From positions 62,001-126,000 of the forward strand of contig MU385713.1 of assembly GCA_022497155.1 (NCBI GenBank): a stretch of DNA of 64,000 nt, given 5' to 3'. Below the pieces are notes generated by a model. The model was given only the letters and a program-made list of their open reading frames with translations. It was not told the origin of the DNA and made no database searches. Below, piece by piece: positions 56,282 through 64,000 of this stretch. The position numbers and the translations under genes were made by a program. The first letter of the stretch is position 1, and every line of letters starts with the position of its first letter. The stretch comes from Whalleya microplaca. Lineage: Eukaryota; Ascomycota; Sordariomycetes; Xylariales; Xylariaceae.

Positions 56282-56638
56282 TTAGGGCCTAGATCTATGA
56301 CAATGGTCAATGATTATCACAATATTGATCCCGATAATGAGTGTACTGACATCGGCAACACATCCGCACTCCTCGTTGGATCGGGCACCAGGTCTGCAGC
56401 ACAAGCGCTCCTCGGACCTACAGAGGTCGTTATCATAATCCGGTAGAGCTTTCATTGTAAGTATTATTTTCGTAATGGTTTTATCGTGCCACTGCGTACC
56501 TGCATGCACATGTCTCTTCTTGAGATCGACAAATTGCTCCCGCTTGACACAATCGCACTCATCCTTAGTCTTAGCTCCTGGAGAGCAACAGAGCTGTTCG
56601 GACTCAGAGTCACACATATCGCCTGCCAGTGGGAACAT
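56282..56638 (-). CDS. Cysteine-rich protein with two CC/CxC modules
   Basis: Function unknown. Two similar modules, CDSESEQLCCSPGAKTKDEC-D-C and CRSEERLCCRPGARSNEEC-G-C, follow the pattern C-x6/7-CC-x9-C-x-C and look like an internal duplication. Between them lies a stop-free 51-nt stretch with intron-like ends (GTACGC...AATGAAAG) that would splice in frame. The first ATG is 56638, directly after an acceptor-like CTGACAG, so the 5' region may contain an intron (GTAACG...TGACAG). No upstream ATG that could supply a signal peptide is visible in the 150 bases below the TATA-like box, although the upstream frame is hydrophobic (YFYLSRLLLF). So the start may be lost, distant or truly here. Confidence 0.5.
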   Translation of the reverse strand: MFPLAGDMCDSESEQLCCSPGAKTKDECDCVKREQFVDLKKRHVHAGTQWHDKTITKIILTMKALPDYDNDLCRSEERLCCRPGARSNEECGCVADVSTLIIGINIVIIIDHCHRSRP

Positions 56639-56797
56639 CGTCTGTCAGCTCAGGGGTATTTTGCCTTGGCGGGGCTGTGTAACGAAGCCGTTACCACAGG
56701 TCTTGATTTGAAATAACAGAAGGCGTGAAAGGTAAAAATACTTAGATTGATCGCTGGCTAGCAAAGAGAGACTATCTAAGGGACGGCGGATTATAGT

Positions 56798-56807
56798 CCT
56801 TTTATAT
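56798..56807 (-). promoter_or_regulatory. TATA-like box upstream of the two-module cysteine-rich gene
   Basis: Minus-strand ATATAAAAGG, about 160 bases upstream of the ATG at 56638. Confidence 0.4.
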
Positions 56808-56837
56808 CTGAATAGCTTCCTAGTAACTGGGACTGGA

Positions 56838-56902
56838 TTGCCAAGCCACTAAGGGCCTTGGCAACCACTTGGTTGCCAAGCCACTACCCTCCTTGGCAAC
56901 CA
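56838..56902. repeat. Two 30-bp direct repeats, each a palindrome
   Basis: Units 56838-56867 and 56873-56902 read TTGCCAAGCCACTA, four variable bases, CCTTGGCAACCA. Each unit is itself an inverted repeat (TTGCCAAG/CTTGGCAA). They sit between the stop of the secreted gene at 56964 and the TATA-like box of the next gene, so they may bind a dimeric regulator. Confidence 0.7.
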
Positions 56903-56963
56903 TAAATCACGTGGTAGCTGGTTGCGGGGATATTCAGGAATGGGTGGTTGTAACAGGCTGGTT

Positions 56964-57388
56964 TCACGTACGCGGTTTCCCAATGGTAGCAGCAGCAACC
57001 TGCTTTTCATTCGCATGCTTCGATGACGGTAGCTCGAAGTGGTGTCCCTGGGTCAGTTGTGCAGGACATTCTTTTCCACGACAGCAGTACTTCTTGTATC
57101 CGGTCCAGCAGCAGGCGCCGTCACCGCATCCGTTGGTGCGACAATCGACGTAGTTGTCGGGACAGGAACCAGCGCAAAAGGGGGACGTGCCGGACCAGAA
57201 GCAGTCGGCAGTGATCCTACTTGGAGGCTCGAGGATGTCTTCCAAGACGGCGAATATATCTGTAGAGACCAGATGATGAGTATCGGAACAAGGTCTTAGT
57301 TACTTATGAAATAGGTTTGAGGCTTACCAATAGCATTTGCTGTCACAACAGAGAGGAAGAAGAATGAAGCAATAATGTTGGGACGCAT
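56964..57388 (-). CDS. Small secreted cysteine-rich protein (118 aa)
   Basis: Exons 57388-57328 and 57259-56964 join in frame (GTAAGC/CTACAG). Exon 1 encodes a clear signal peptide, MRPNIIASFFFLSVVTANA. The mature part has ten cysteines in about 50 residues: C-x8-C-x3-C-x6-C-x4-C-x4-CC-x7-CC-x4-C, with CGDGACCWTGYKKYCC as its densest part. This suggests a compact disulfide-rich fold secreted from the cell. After the last cysteine comes a charged tail of about 38 residues. A minus-strand TATATAAG lies about 130 bases upstream. I recall similar CFWSGT/CGDGACCW motifs in other small secreted proteins but cannot name a family. Role unknown; an effector, antimicrobial or wall-binding protein is possible. 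Confidence 0.75.
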
Positions 57389-58755
57389 CTTGAGCGATAT
57401 TTGGTGCAAGTACTTTGGTGATTAGGCGCAGATAGATCTTCAATGTACTTTCGGTATGAGATAGATGCATACTCCAACAGCTGCTCGAGAAGGAATTGAT
57501 TTTCTTATATAGATTCTAGTCAACGTAGTGTCGTCCGAAGTCGACGTCATTAGTATAAGAGAGTGGTAGTATAAGGATTCTAATACCTGCAGTGTCCCGA
57601 GTCTCTGCTTCAACGCCCTTCATTAATATCACCCACTAAAGCAATAGGCCGGGTCTCAGGTGATAGTCTCATTCACCGGATGTGGCTGGCTGTTGTTATG
57701 GGCATCATCGTCCAAATAGTCACCAATTCAACTGATAATATCAATGACACTGCATGTATATATATTAACGTTCCAGCCAGATGCCCCTCGAGGGGGTCAT
57801 ATCTGAGGCAAACAATACGAATCATTCATCAAACGCTATGCTGCGCATATACACCTGCCATCACATCCGAGGACGAGCACGTCGACAAGATATTAAACAT
57901 AGCCTCCTATGTCACCTCTGCCATCTTACTGTCACATCCTTGGCTGTTTATTGATGTATACGATCGAACTAGGCGCCCATCGAGTCCAATAACGAAGAAG
58001 GCGTTGAAACACGGCTGAAAAAAAAAGCATAACAACACCATGATAGCCGCCAAGAATATTGCCAGTAAGATACGGCCGCTGAGGTTACGACCAATGACCA
58101 TGAAAGACGGCTTGTTATTACCTAGCATAGACTGTAACATCACAAAGCACTTATGACCCTAGTTTCTTTGGCTACATATTGGGACAAGCATCGGAAACCT
58201 AATTGATTCGAATTATATCGGGCTATAGTTCAAATATGATTTGAAGATGTTGTTATTCCAGCCAATGATTGCAACATTTATATGCATCCGCCAATAGCTG
58301 GCCTGAGTGATCTCCGTTGTTGTCAATAGATCTAAGCTCACCTGACCTGACGTGAGCTATTACTTTTTCAATCTAAAATTAAGGGGAGTGTAAGACCATG
58401 TATTGAAGCATCTATACCAATGAAACGATGAAAAGTATCTCTATCGTATTTGTCTTTTATAACGACGATGTAATTGGACATAGCAATGATAGTCTCTTTT
58501 CAAATGGATATTGTCGAGATTTAAGATACGTCACACGACAAAGCGGTATTTACATTGACACGATTCGGCGTCTCATACCCTTTTGCATTTGCATGGACGC
58601 GTGTGTATTCCCAAGTTCTGTTATACCTGTACAAAAAAAGGACCGCCAGTGTAACAAGATTTCAGACCCAAACTGGGCGACACCAAATTGTCCCTGGATT
58701 ATCACCAACTCGCTAGTTCTCAAGGTCATAGAGATAGATAATTGGAGTGTCGATT
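57389..58755. other. Intergenic with unconfirmed small frames
   Basis: A minus-strand frame at 57907-58143 has one strong hydrophobic segment (ILLAIFLAAIMVLLCFFF) and could be a small membrane protein. A plus frame at 57680-58018 overlaps it. A plus frame at 58428-58841 is antisense to the knottin-like gene. None has splice or motif support. Confidence 0.35.
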
Positions 58756-59042
58756 TTAGCCCCATGCGCAAAGATTCGAGACACAGAGGCCCTTGTGGCA
58801 GCAAGAATTACCATCTCCGCCGCACCAATGCCCAAATTTGACACAGCCTTCCTCTCGCGGCTGTGGATCCCCCCAAATTAGCGCCAGTTATATTTAGCTA
58901 GAGGTGCGCGTATAGGAGTTTTCGGTGCTGATAAAAACTATAAACTCACCTTGAAAAGCTGCGAGCCTTCCTCTGTCGCCGGTAAAGCCAAGACAGGCGA
59001 TAGAACGGTGAGAAGAGAGATGGCGGCGGTGATCAGCTTCAT
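58756..59042 (-). CDS. Secreted knottin-like (inhibitor cystine knot) peptide, 65 aa
   Basis: Not visible as a single open frame; it appears after splicing. Exon 1 is 59042-58950 (31 codons) and exon 2 is 58860-58756 (34 codons plus TAA); the intron has GTGAGT and CCACAG ends and keeps frame. Exon 1 is a signal peptide (MKLITAAISLLTVLSPVLA) plus a short pro-segment (LPATEEGSQLFK). Exon 2 opens with PREEG; a lysine followed by PR offers a possible Kex2-type cleavage. The mature part has exactly six cysteines spaced C-x6-C-x6-CC-x4-C-x4-C, the classic cystine-knot layout. Glycines fill loop 2 (CGGDGNSCC). A TATAAAG lies on the minus strand at 59110-59116. Fold is inferred from spacing; target and role are unknown, and the pattern alone does not show toxicity. 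Confidence 0.72.
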
Positions 59043-59109
59043 TTTCCGAGACGTTAGAGTGTAAAGGGGGAGGGAGTATAGATAGAGATGATTCCTAGAA
59101 GGTGGAAGC

Positions 59110-59116
59110 TTTATAG
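59110..59116 (-). promoter_or_regulatory. TATA-like box of the knottin-like gene
   Basis: Minus-strand TATAAAG about 70 bases upstream of the ATG at 59042. A longer TATATATAT run lies further upstream at 59189-59197. Confidence 0.4.
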
Positions 59117-59805
59117 AAATAGTTTGGATCACTGTAGCATGTAGAGTTGAGTAGAGCACCAATTTGAAAACGGTGCATTGATGATGCGTATATATATCGA
59201 AGAGATAGATCGTTCTACTTGGCCCAGTTATTGTTTAATGGGTAATTCCGGAGGAATCAGTACTTACGATGGATCTCTTCCTTTCTAGCTACATGGCAAT
59301 CTATGTTCTGATGGGCTACGAATACAGAAGAATTGACCTTACCGCCTATGTACTGAAAGCAGCACATCCGTAAGTACGGGTATCAACATTTTCTATAATT
59401 GTGAAGACGATCAACTCAAGCAGGGAAATAAACTACGCTAAAGTCCAACTGATAATTCCATCTCAACAGACCGAACTAGGTTATGCACCGGATAGCGGAG
59501 TTCGAAGAATACTCTGTACCTGGGTATGACATCACATGTTCCTACGTTTTACTTATAAATATAGCTGATCCTAAACACTCCACCATGGCCCGTACTTCGA
59601 GGTTTACCTTGATCGGTTTCATTTGCCAACCACTAACTCTCAGGTCGCTGCAGACTGTTATTCGTAAGTCTTACGCTAGAATTGGTGTCTTGAAACTAGG
59701 AAAAGATGCTTTTTCTAGAACGAGGTTTACCTGCTCGAAGAAACGCGACTTAATAAGGCTTACTTTGCCTTCATCCTTGCTTATTCCTTTGAGATTCAAA
59801 TAGGA
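59117..59805. other. Intergenic
   Basis: Short plus-strand frames only (such as 59483-59803), without motif or splice support. Confidence 0.35.
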
Positions 59806-60105
59806 TCAGGGCAATATACCCATCATACAAGATACATAATAAAAGAATATGCCACCAAAACAAAAGCAGCCCATAGACAAGAAGGTTATTACCACGGCAT
59901 GAATGCAATAACTCGGTGGTCCGCATTGCGAGCATTGCCCATCGTCGTCACGTATGCTAAGCATGTCATCTCCCTTTTCCATAACCCCTCTTGCTGCACC
60001 AGCGGCAATCTGAGCAAAAGTCGCGATGATGAGTGACAAGGAAACTCCCATTGGCACGGTGAGACGCCTTGCCCACATGTGTCTCAACCGCAAAGCCATT
60101 TCCAT
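59806..60105 (-). CDS. Small cysteine-containing membrane protein, hypothetical
   Basis: A 99-residue frame with two hydrophobic segments. The first, at about residues 18-36 (VPMGVSLSLIIATFAQIAAG), could be a signal or anchor. The second, near the C-terminus (AVVITFLSMGCFCFGGIFFYY), is a likely transmembrane helix. Between them is an acidic patch and a CSQCGPPSYC cluster. In-frame ATGs at codons 3, 10 and 19 are alternative starts, and the one at codon 19 would put the first hydrophobic stretch at the N-terminus. I do not recognise a family. The neighbourhood of small secreted proteins makes it plausible. Confidence 0.4.
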   Translation of the reverse strand: MEMALRLRHMWARRLTVPMGVSLSLIIATFAQIAAGAARGVMEKGDDMLSIRDDDGQCSQCGPPSYCIHAVVITFLSMGCFCFGGIFFYYVSCMMGILP

Positions 60106-60736
60106 CCTCTGTTAGAGATGTAGATGGTAATATTCGTTGACGTTGGTGCCACAGTCTCTATGCGTCGGCGTCTTTGTCGGTCGTGACTGTTTGTATCAGT
60201 CGTTGTAGTTTCTTTCGACAGTGCTGTCCCGGGAAAATTATGCTATTTTCTGAGAAGAAGAATAATGACGATGCGTATGATGGTAATCAGCCCATATAAT
60301 TTGGTTGGGACATAACTTTTATAGGCTAACCCCTGCTGCTTGTTATATGGTTTCCTGCCTGTGGTCCTTGGCTCTCATGTTACTAGGGATATGACTAAGA
60401 GTACAAAAGGATGTTTGCCATGGCTCTTGTTGATTTAGTAGATTGCAAAGGTATTATGGTTGTCACGATGCAGATATCATATATGTGGATGACTCACACC
60501 AAACGGAGGGCCATGAATTCCTTTGCCACTGTTACAGGGTGATGTGGTCACCAACCAAGACCTTAAGTGTTGTTGACTCAGGCAGTTCTTTGATCTAGGG
60601 CGTGGAGCCGTTATTGCCATTTACAGATATGAAATATACAATGGCATTGCAGCCTACACAGACAAGCTCATATTATGTCCCACGGGGATTGGAGCTAAGA
60701 CCTGTTGGAAGCTATACGAGATACAGGAATACATAT

Positions 60737-60811
60737 ATTCAATGCTGTTGGTTGTTATTCAATGCTGTTGGTTGTTATTCAATACTGTTGGCTGTTATTC
60801 AATACTGTTGG
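60737..60811. repeat. 20-bp tandem repeat, nearly four copies
   Basis: ATTCAATGCTGTTGGTTGTT repeats at 60737, 60757, 60777 and 60797 (last copy partial). The later copies carry G-to-A and T-to-C changes. Confidence 0.85.
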
Positions 60812-61950
60812 AATGTATGACTGCATACCTAACAAAAGGGATGGCAGCCTGACGGCGGCTACGCCGGCAACAAGGAAGATACGTACTGGGAATACGTACT
60901 ATTGATGATGGTCTATATAAGTATCTATTGCCTCCCATTAGAATTAGGAGGCCAGCAAGCACCTAGAGGCCATAGATAATTGTTAGTTAAATTGATATAC
61001 TCCGAGCCCTATATAGGCCCGTTTTACATATTAATGCAACAACTAGGTACAGTGGGTGTAGGTATGTCTTTTACAAAATTTCCACATATTAAAACAAGTC
61101 GAACCTGCCAATGACCACAAGCCAAACATGTCGTCCACCTGACTCACGACAACGCGTCACAGAGAATGAAGCAAACTTTCCAAGACATAAGACCTAATGT
61201 TAGGATTCTCTGTTAGGCTTCATGCATATAGAGGGCTGTTGTCCGAACAGCCTTTGAATTAGTTCTTCGTGCAGCAACTGTGTTGTTTTACCTCATACGT
61301 TCATCTCGTGATACCTAATATGATGATGAATAGTCACCCCGTCTTGTCGGGGTTAATCAAAATAGGGTACAATGGATTCATCCATGGTCAGAGTCTATCA
61401 GGTGGATGGTTTTTATTTTTATTTTTATTAATTTCTCGTACTTTAAATTTCCCTTCATAGACCATGAGTCTAATGTCACTGATCAATACGCTCCTTAGTT
61501 GCTGCGCTTCGGAGTCTATTGTTATAATTGAAATATCTTGAAATAAGCATGTGATGGCAGTGGTAGGCAATGCACCTTGAGCGCCACTACTTTGAGTCCG
61601 TGTCAAGGCTAAATACGGCCTAACCGCTGATGGTTTGCTTCGCAAAGCTGCTGTAGGCCACTTCGAGCGTAGTTGTAGGTGGTCTAACGGTTGTAGTTCT
61701 GACCAAAAAGTCTATCTATATCAATCAGTCAACCGTAGGCATTCACGACTTTCCAGTAGTGTATCCAGAGCACTAAGCTCTAAAGAAATACGTGACTAGC
61801 TACCAATGCCTCTATTATTAGATAAGCAGAACCGATTAGCTTAAAGTACCAAAAACCCTTGTATTTTGAATGTGAAGCAAGCAAGCTTTCTAGGGGAGGT
61901 GGTTTTGGGCGGACAGAAAATGACTGGTCTGAGTTACAAAGTGTACTCGT

Positions 61951-62092
61951 CACCAACCAAAGCCAATAACAAAGACCGACCAACATACATCAATTTGTTT
62001 CGTACTATGTTACGAGTCTACTTGCCACCAACAGAAAGTCAGTAACGAAGAGCTACCAACACAACTTGATTTTCTTTGTTCTATCTTGCCGA
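61951..62092. repeat. Diverged tandem duplication of about 70-80 bp
   Basis: Two adjacent stretches share the order CACCAAC...AAAG...AGTAACRAAG...CCAACA...TTTGTT, starting near 61951 and 62031. They look like an old duplication. Confidence 0.5.
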
Positions 62093-62702
62093 GGTACTTG
62101 ATTGAAGGAGACAAATGCGGTCCCAGATAATATATGTCGCCTATAAATCAAGGGGTATGCTGCTCTTGTGCTACTCCACTTTCTGACTCTGACATGAATC
62201 TGGATGAACCCTCCAGTTGGCAAAGAGAAAAATGACTCATCCCAGTAGTGCAAACTACTAGTTGATATGGGTTGTCCCGTCACTTCTGTTGAAATACAGG
62301 GTTAATGAGACTTGATTGATTTGAGGTTCAGCTATTCTAGAATGGCAGATGGCCTATTATATACACACAATGCTACTATTCGTGCCTTGTACTGTACCAG
62401 TCCTTGATTCAATTCAACTACTTCTATCAAATGTACAGTCACTCCCGGTTGGCTTGCAGCTGTATTCTCCCCTCGTATTATCCACAAACTACTCAAGAGT
62501 AGCTCTTTAGTGTATACCAGTGGACCAGCCGCCAAAAAAGCGCCGATAGTTTTCACAGCATCTTGCTCTCTTCTTCTTCCCTATATCCCTACTGGTGCCC
62601 AACGAGCTCCGATTTCGGCTCGATCACCTACGTGCGAACCAATCTTCAAGCTTGCCACATTCAAATCCTTTCATATTATATAGGAGACGCCTGTAATCCA
62701 CC

Positions 62703-63107
62703 ATGTCCTCTCCAAATGGCTACAAAGGAACACTACCATGGAAGTACCTAGAAGACCTTATAAATGAATACTATGATGTTAAAATCTCAGGAGAGGAAAA
62801 GGCCAAGGAGAAGAAGAAGACAGACAAAGAAAAGAACGATGAGGTGGCGGAAGATATAATGGACGACCTGATAGGTCGAGGGGAGTTTTTACAGAATATG
62901 ACACCAGAGCAGCGTGCTAAATGGAAGAAGATAACTATCGAGACAACACCCACTGATAATGAGTTGGAGGGGAAGACTAAGGAAGCAGCCCGCGATATCT
63001 TGTATAATTGGGCGCATAAACACCTCAAGGGGGATGACGCTACACTAAACTTGTGTGACAAACGGGTCAATGATTGTTGTGAGGACGGGGTATTTGAACA
63101 GAAATAA
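62703..63107 (+). CDS. Hypothetical charged protein, 134 aa
   Basis: A single-exon frame with a good start context (CCACCATGTCC). It is Lys/Glu/Asp-rich, with helical segments (KYLEDLINEYYDVKISGEEKA, then a KEKKKTDKEKND stretch), an MTPEQRAKWKKI segment and a C-terminal CDKRVNDCCEDG cluster of three cysteines. No signal peptide and no transmembrane segment. I do not recognise a family. Codon-like composition and start context favour a real, lineage-specific gene. Confidence 0.5.
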   Translation: MSSPNGYKGTLPWKYLEDLINEYYDVKISGEEKAKEKKKTDKEKNDEVAEDIMDDLIGRGEFLQNMTPEQRAKWKKITIETTPTDNELEGKTKEAARDILYNWAHKHLKGDDATLNLCDKRVNDCCEDGVFEQK

Positions 63108-64000
63108 TTGGAAGGCACATTGAGTGATGGGCTTGCGTCGATATCTATCCGAATTCGACACCGATGATGGGTAAATCGCCTTATTCAGAGTTGTAAGCCG
63201 GAACCCAAATAGGTCAGTCAAGGCATTTGTTTAAACGCCTGATATATCCTTGAGAAGACACTTGCAGAATAGACCCTAAACTATCTTGATACGTTACATG
63301 AATTAGGCGATATAATGCTGTGAAATCCATTGTGAGGGCTATCTCTACAGCACACGATTGCATATGTTGTCCTTATCCTTGTTCCTCGTCTCGTCAATTT
63401 CGGTATAGACTACAACTTGGGGCTTCATCATCACCCAGCTACAATATCTCAGAGTATTGCTTCGGTTTACTTGCTTCAATATCTGTATGCTATCTAGCTC
63501 AGATGGAGGTATCTTGAAAATGCCATATATTATACAACACATTGACTTCATGGCCAACAAGGTATAGCTATCATGCAGCTCCATACTTGAGTGGAACATA
63601 GTCTATGGAAAATAGTCTATGGAACAAGCCCCTGATACGTCTGAAAATCAACTTTCTGTCATCATGCTATCTATAAGACAGGCATCTTGGTAAAGGTTAG
63701 GCTACGAATGAGTATCGCCATTTTCGTTACTCCCTCGATTTCAGTCATGCGGGCTGAGAAACTATGTATAGGTATTCTGTAACTGAAGCATGTTCAATGT
63801 ATGATGGGAATAATCTCTGCTGTATTCTATTATTGTCTCTTAAACATGAGCTTCAATGCTCTTAGGTACATAGTACGGGTAATTACTGGCTGAGTAACTG
63901 TTAAGAATTCGATCTGTCGTCAGGAGCACGAAATACAGTATGCATGATCCGACCAGCTGTGGGCAGTTGAATTATCCTCGGTTATGTGACTTGGTTCGAG
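63108..64000. other. Intergenic to window end
   Basis: No supported gene or repeat seen. Confidence 0.35.

Larger units (their letters stand above)
60106..62702. other. Intergenic, 2.6 kb AT-rich with short tandem repeats
   Basis: No supported gene. Contains two repeat arrays listed separately. Frames are short and mostly AT-driven. Confidence 0.35.

Noticed and set aside
57907..58143. Hydrophobic 78-codon minus-strand frame
   Set aside because: One membrane-like segment only; no splice, start-context or family support, so it is mentioned but not called.

Overview
The window is nuclear DNA of a filamentous ascomycete (Pezizomycotina). Most genes are split by short introns of about 50-170 nt with GT(A/G)AGT-type donors and CTAAC/CTGAC-like branch sites. 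The recognisable proteins are eukaryotic (CAF-1, eIF4E, Yop1, RFX factor, Kin17, Sec16, Hus1), and there are AT-rich, repeat-decayed tracts between gene-dense blocks. Exon joins were worked out by hand from splice sites and reading frame; no search was run.

Layout. 1-0.66 kb: 3' end of the CAF-1 large subunit (+). 0.66-3.7 kb: gene-free, with an AT-rich decayed tract and a 10-copy 16-bp tandem repeat. 3.7-6.0 kb: ten-exon Hsp70-like ATPase (-) with one join that does not keep frame. 6.6-8.0 kb: divergent coiled-coil gene (+) broken by three TAG codons. 8.6-9.3 kb: microsatellite-rich. 9.7-11 kb: eIF4E/4EHP-type cap-binding protein (-). 13 kb: Yop1/DP1 (-). 16-18.6 kb: RFX transcription factor (+). 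19.7-21.6 kb: aspartokinase (+). 22.6 kb: lone hypothetical. 24.2-25.6 kb: Kin17 (+). 28-29.5 kb: FAD oxidoreductase (+) with a GC-AG intron and a frameshift. 30.6-36.4 kb: Sec16 (+). 37.7-39 kb: FMN alpha-hydroxy-acid oxidase (+). 40.7-42.4 kb: S33-type alpha/beta hydrolase (+). 42.8-44 kb: dead M20 carboxypeptidase. 44.4-44.7 kb: nested inverted repeats. 45-46.6 kb: PsiD-like decarboxylase (+). 48.3-49.5 kb: Hus1 checkpoint clamp subunit (-). 50.4-51.3 kb: RING-finger protein (-). 54.1-54.6 kb: small membrane protein (-).

From about 55 kb to the end the DNA looks like an accessory region. It is AT-rich and gene-poor and carries small proteins, several cysteine-rich. A 65-residue secreted peptide at 58.76-59.04 kb has the six-cysteine spacing of an inhibitor cystine knot. 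A 118-residue secreted protein at 57 kb has ten clustered cysteines. A protein at 56.3-56.6 kb carries two copies of a CC/CxC module. Two more small proteins lie at 59.8-60.1 and 62.7-63.1 kb.

The core genes are unrelated housekeeping functions (chromatin assembly, translation, ER shape and export, amino-acid synthesis, DNA damage response). The 28-46 kb stretch mixes oxidoreductases, peptidases and a decarboxylase, some broken. It may be a metabolic patch, but nothing here proves a coordinated cluster. The cysteine-rich group, above all the knottin-like peptide, is the best candidate for undescribed biology.
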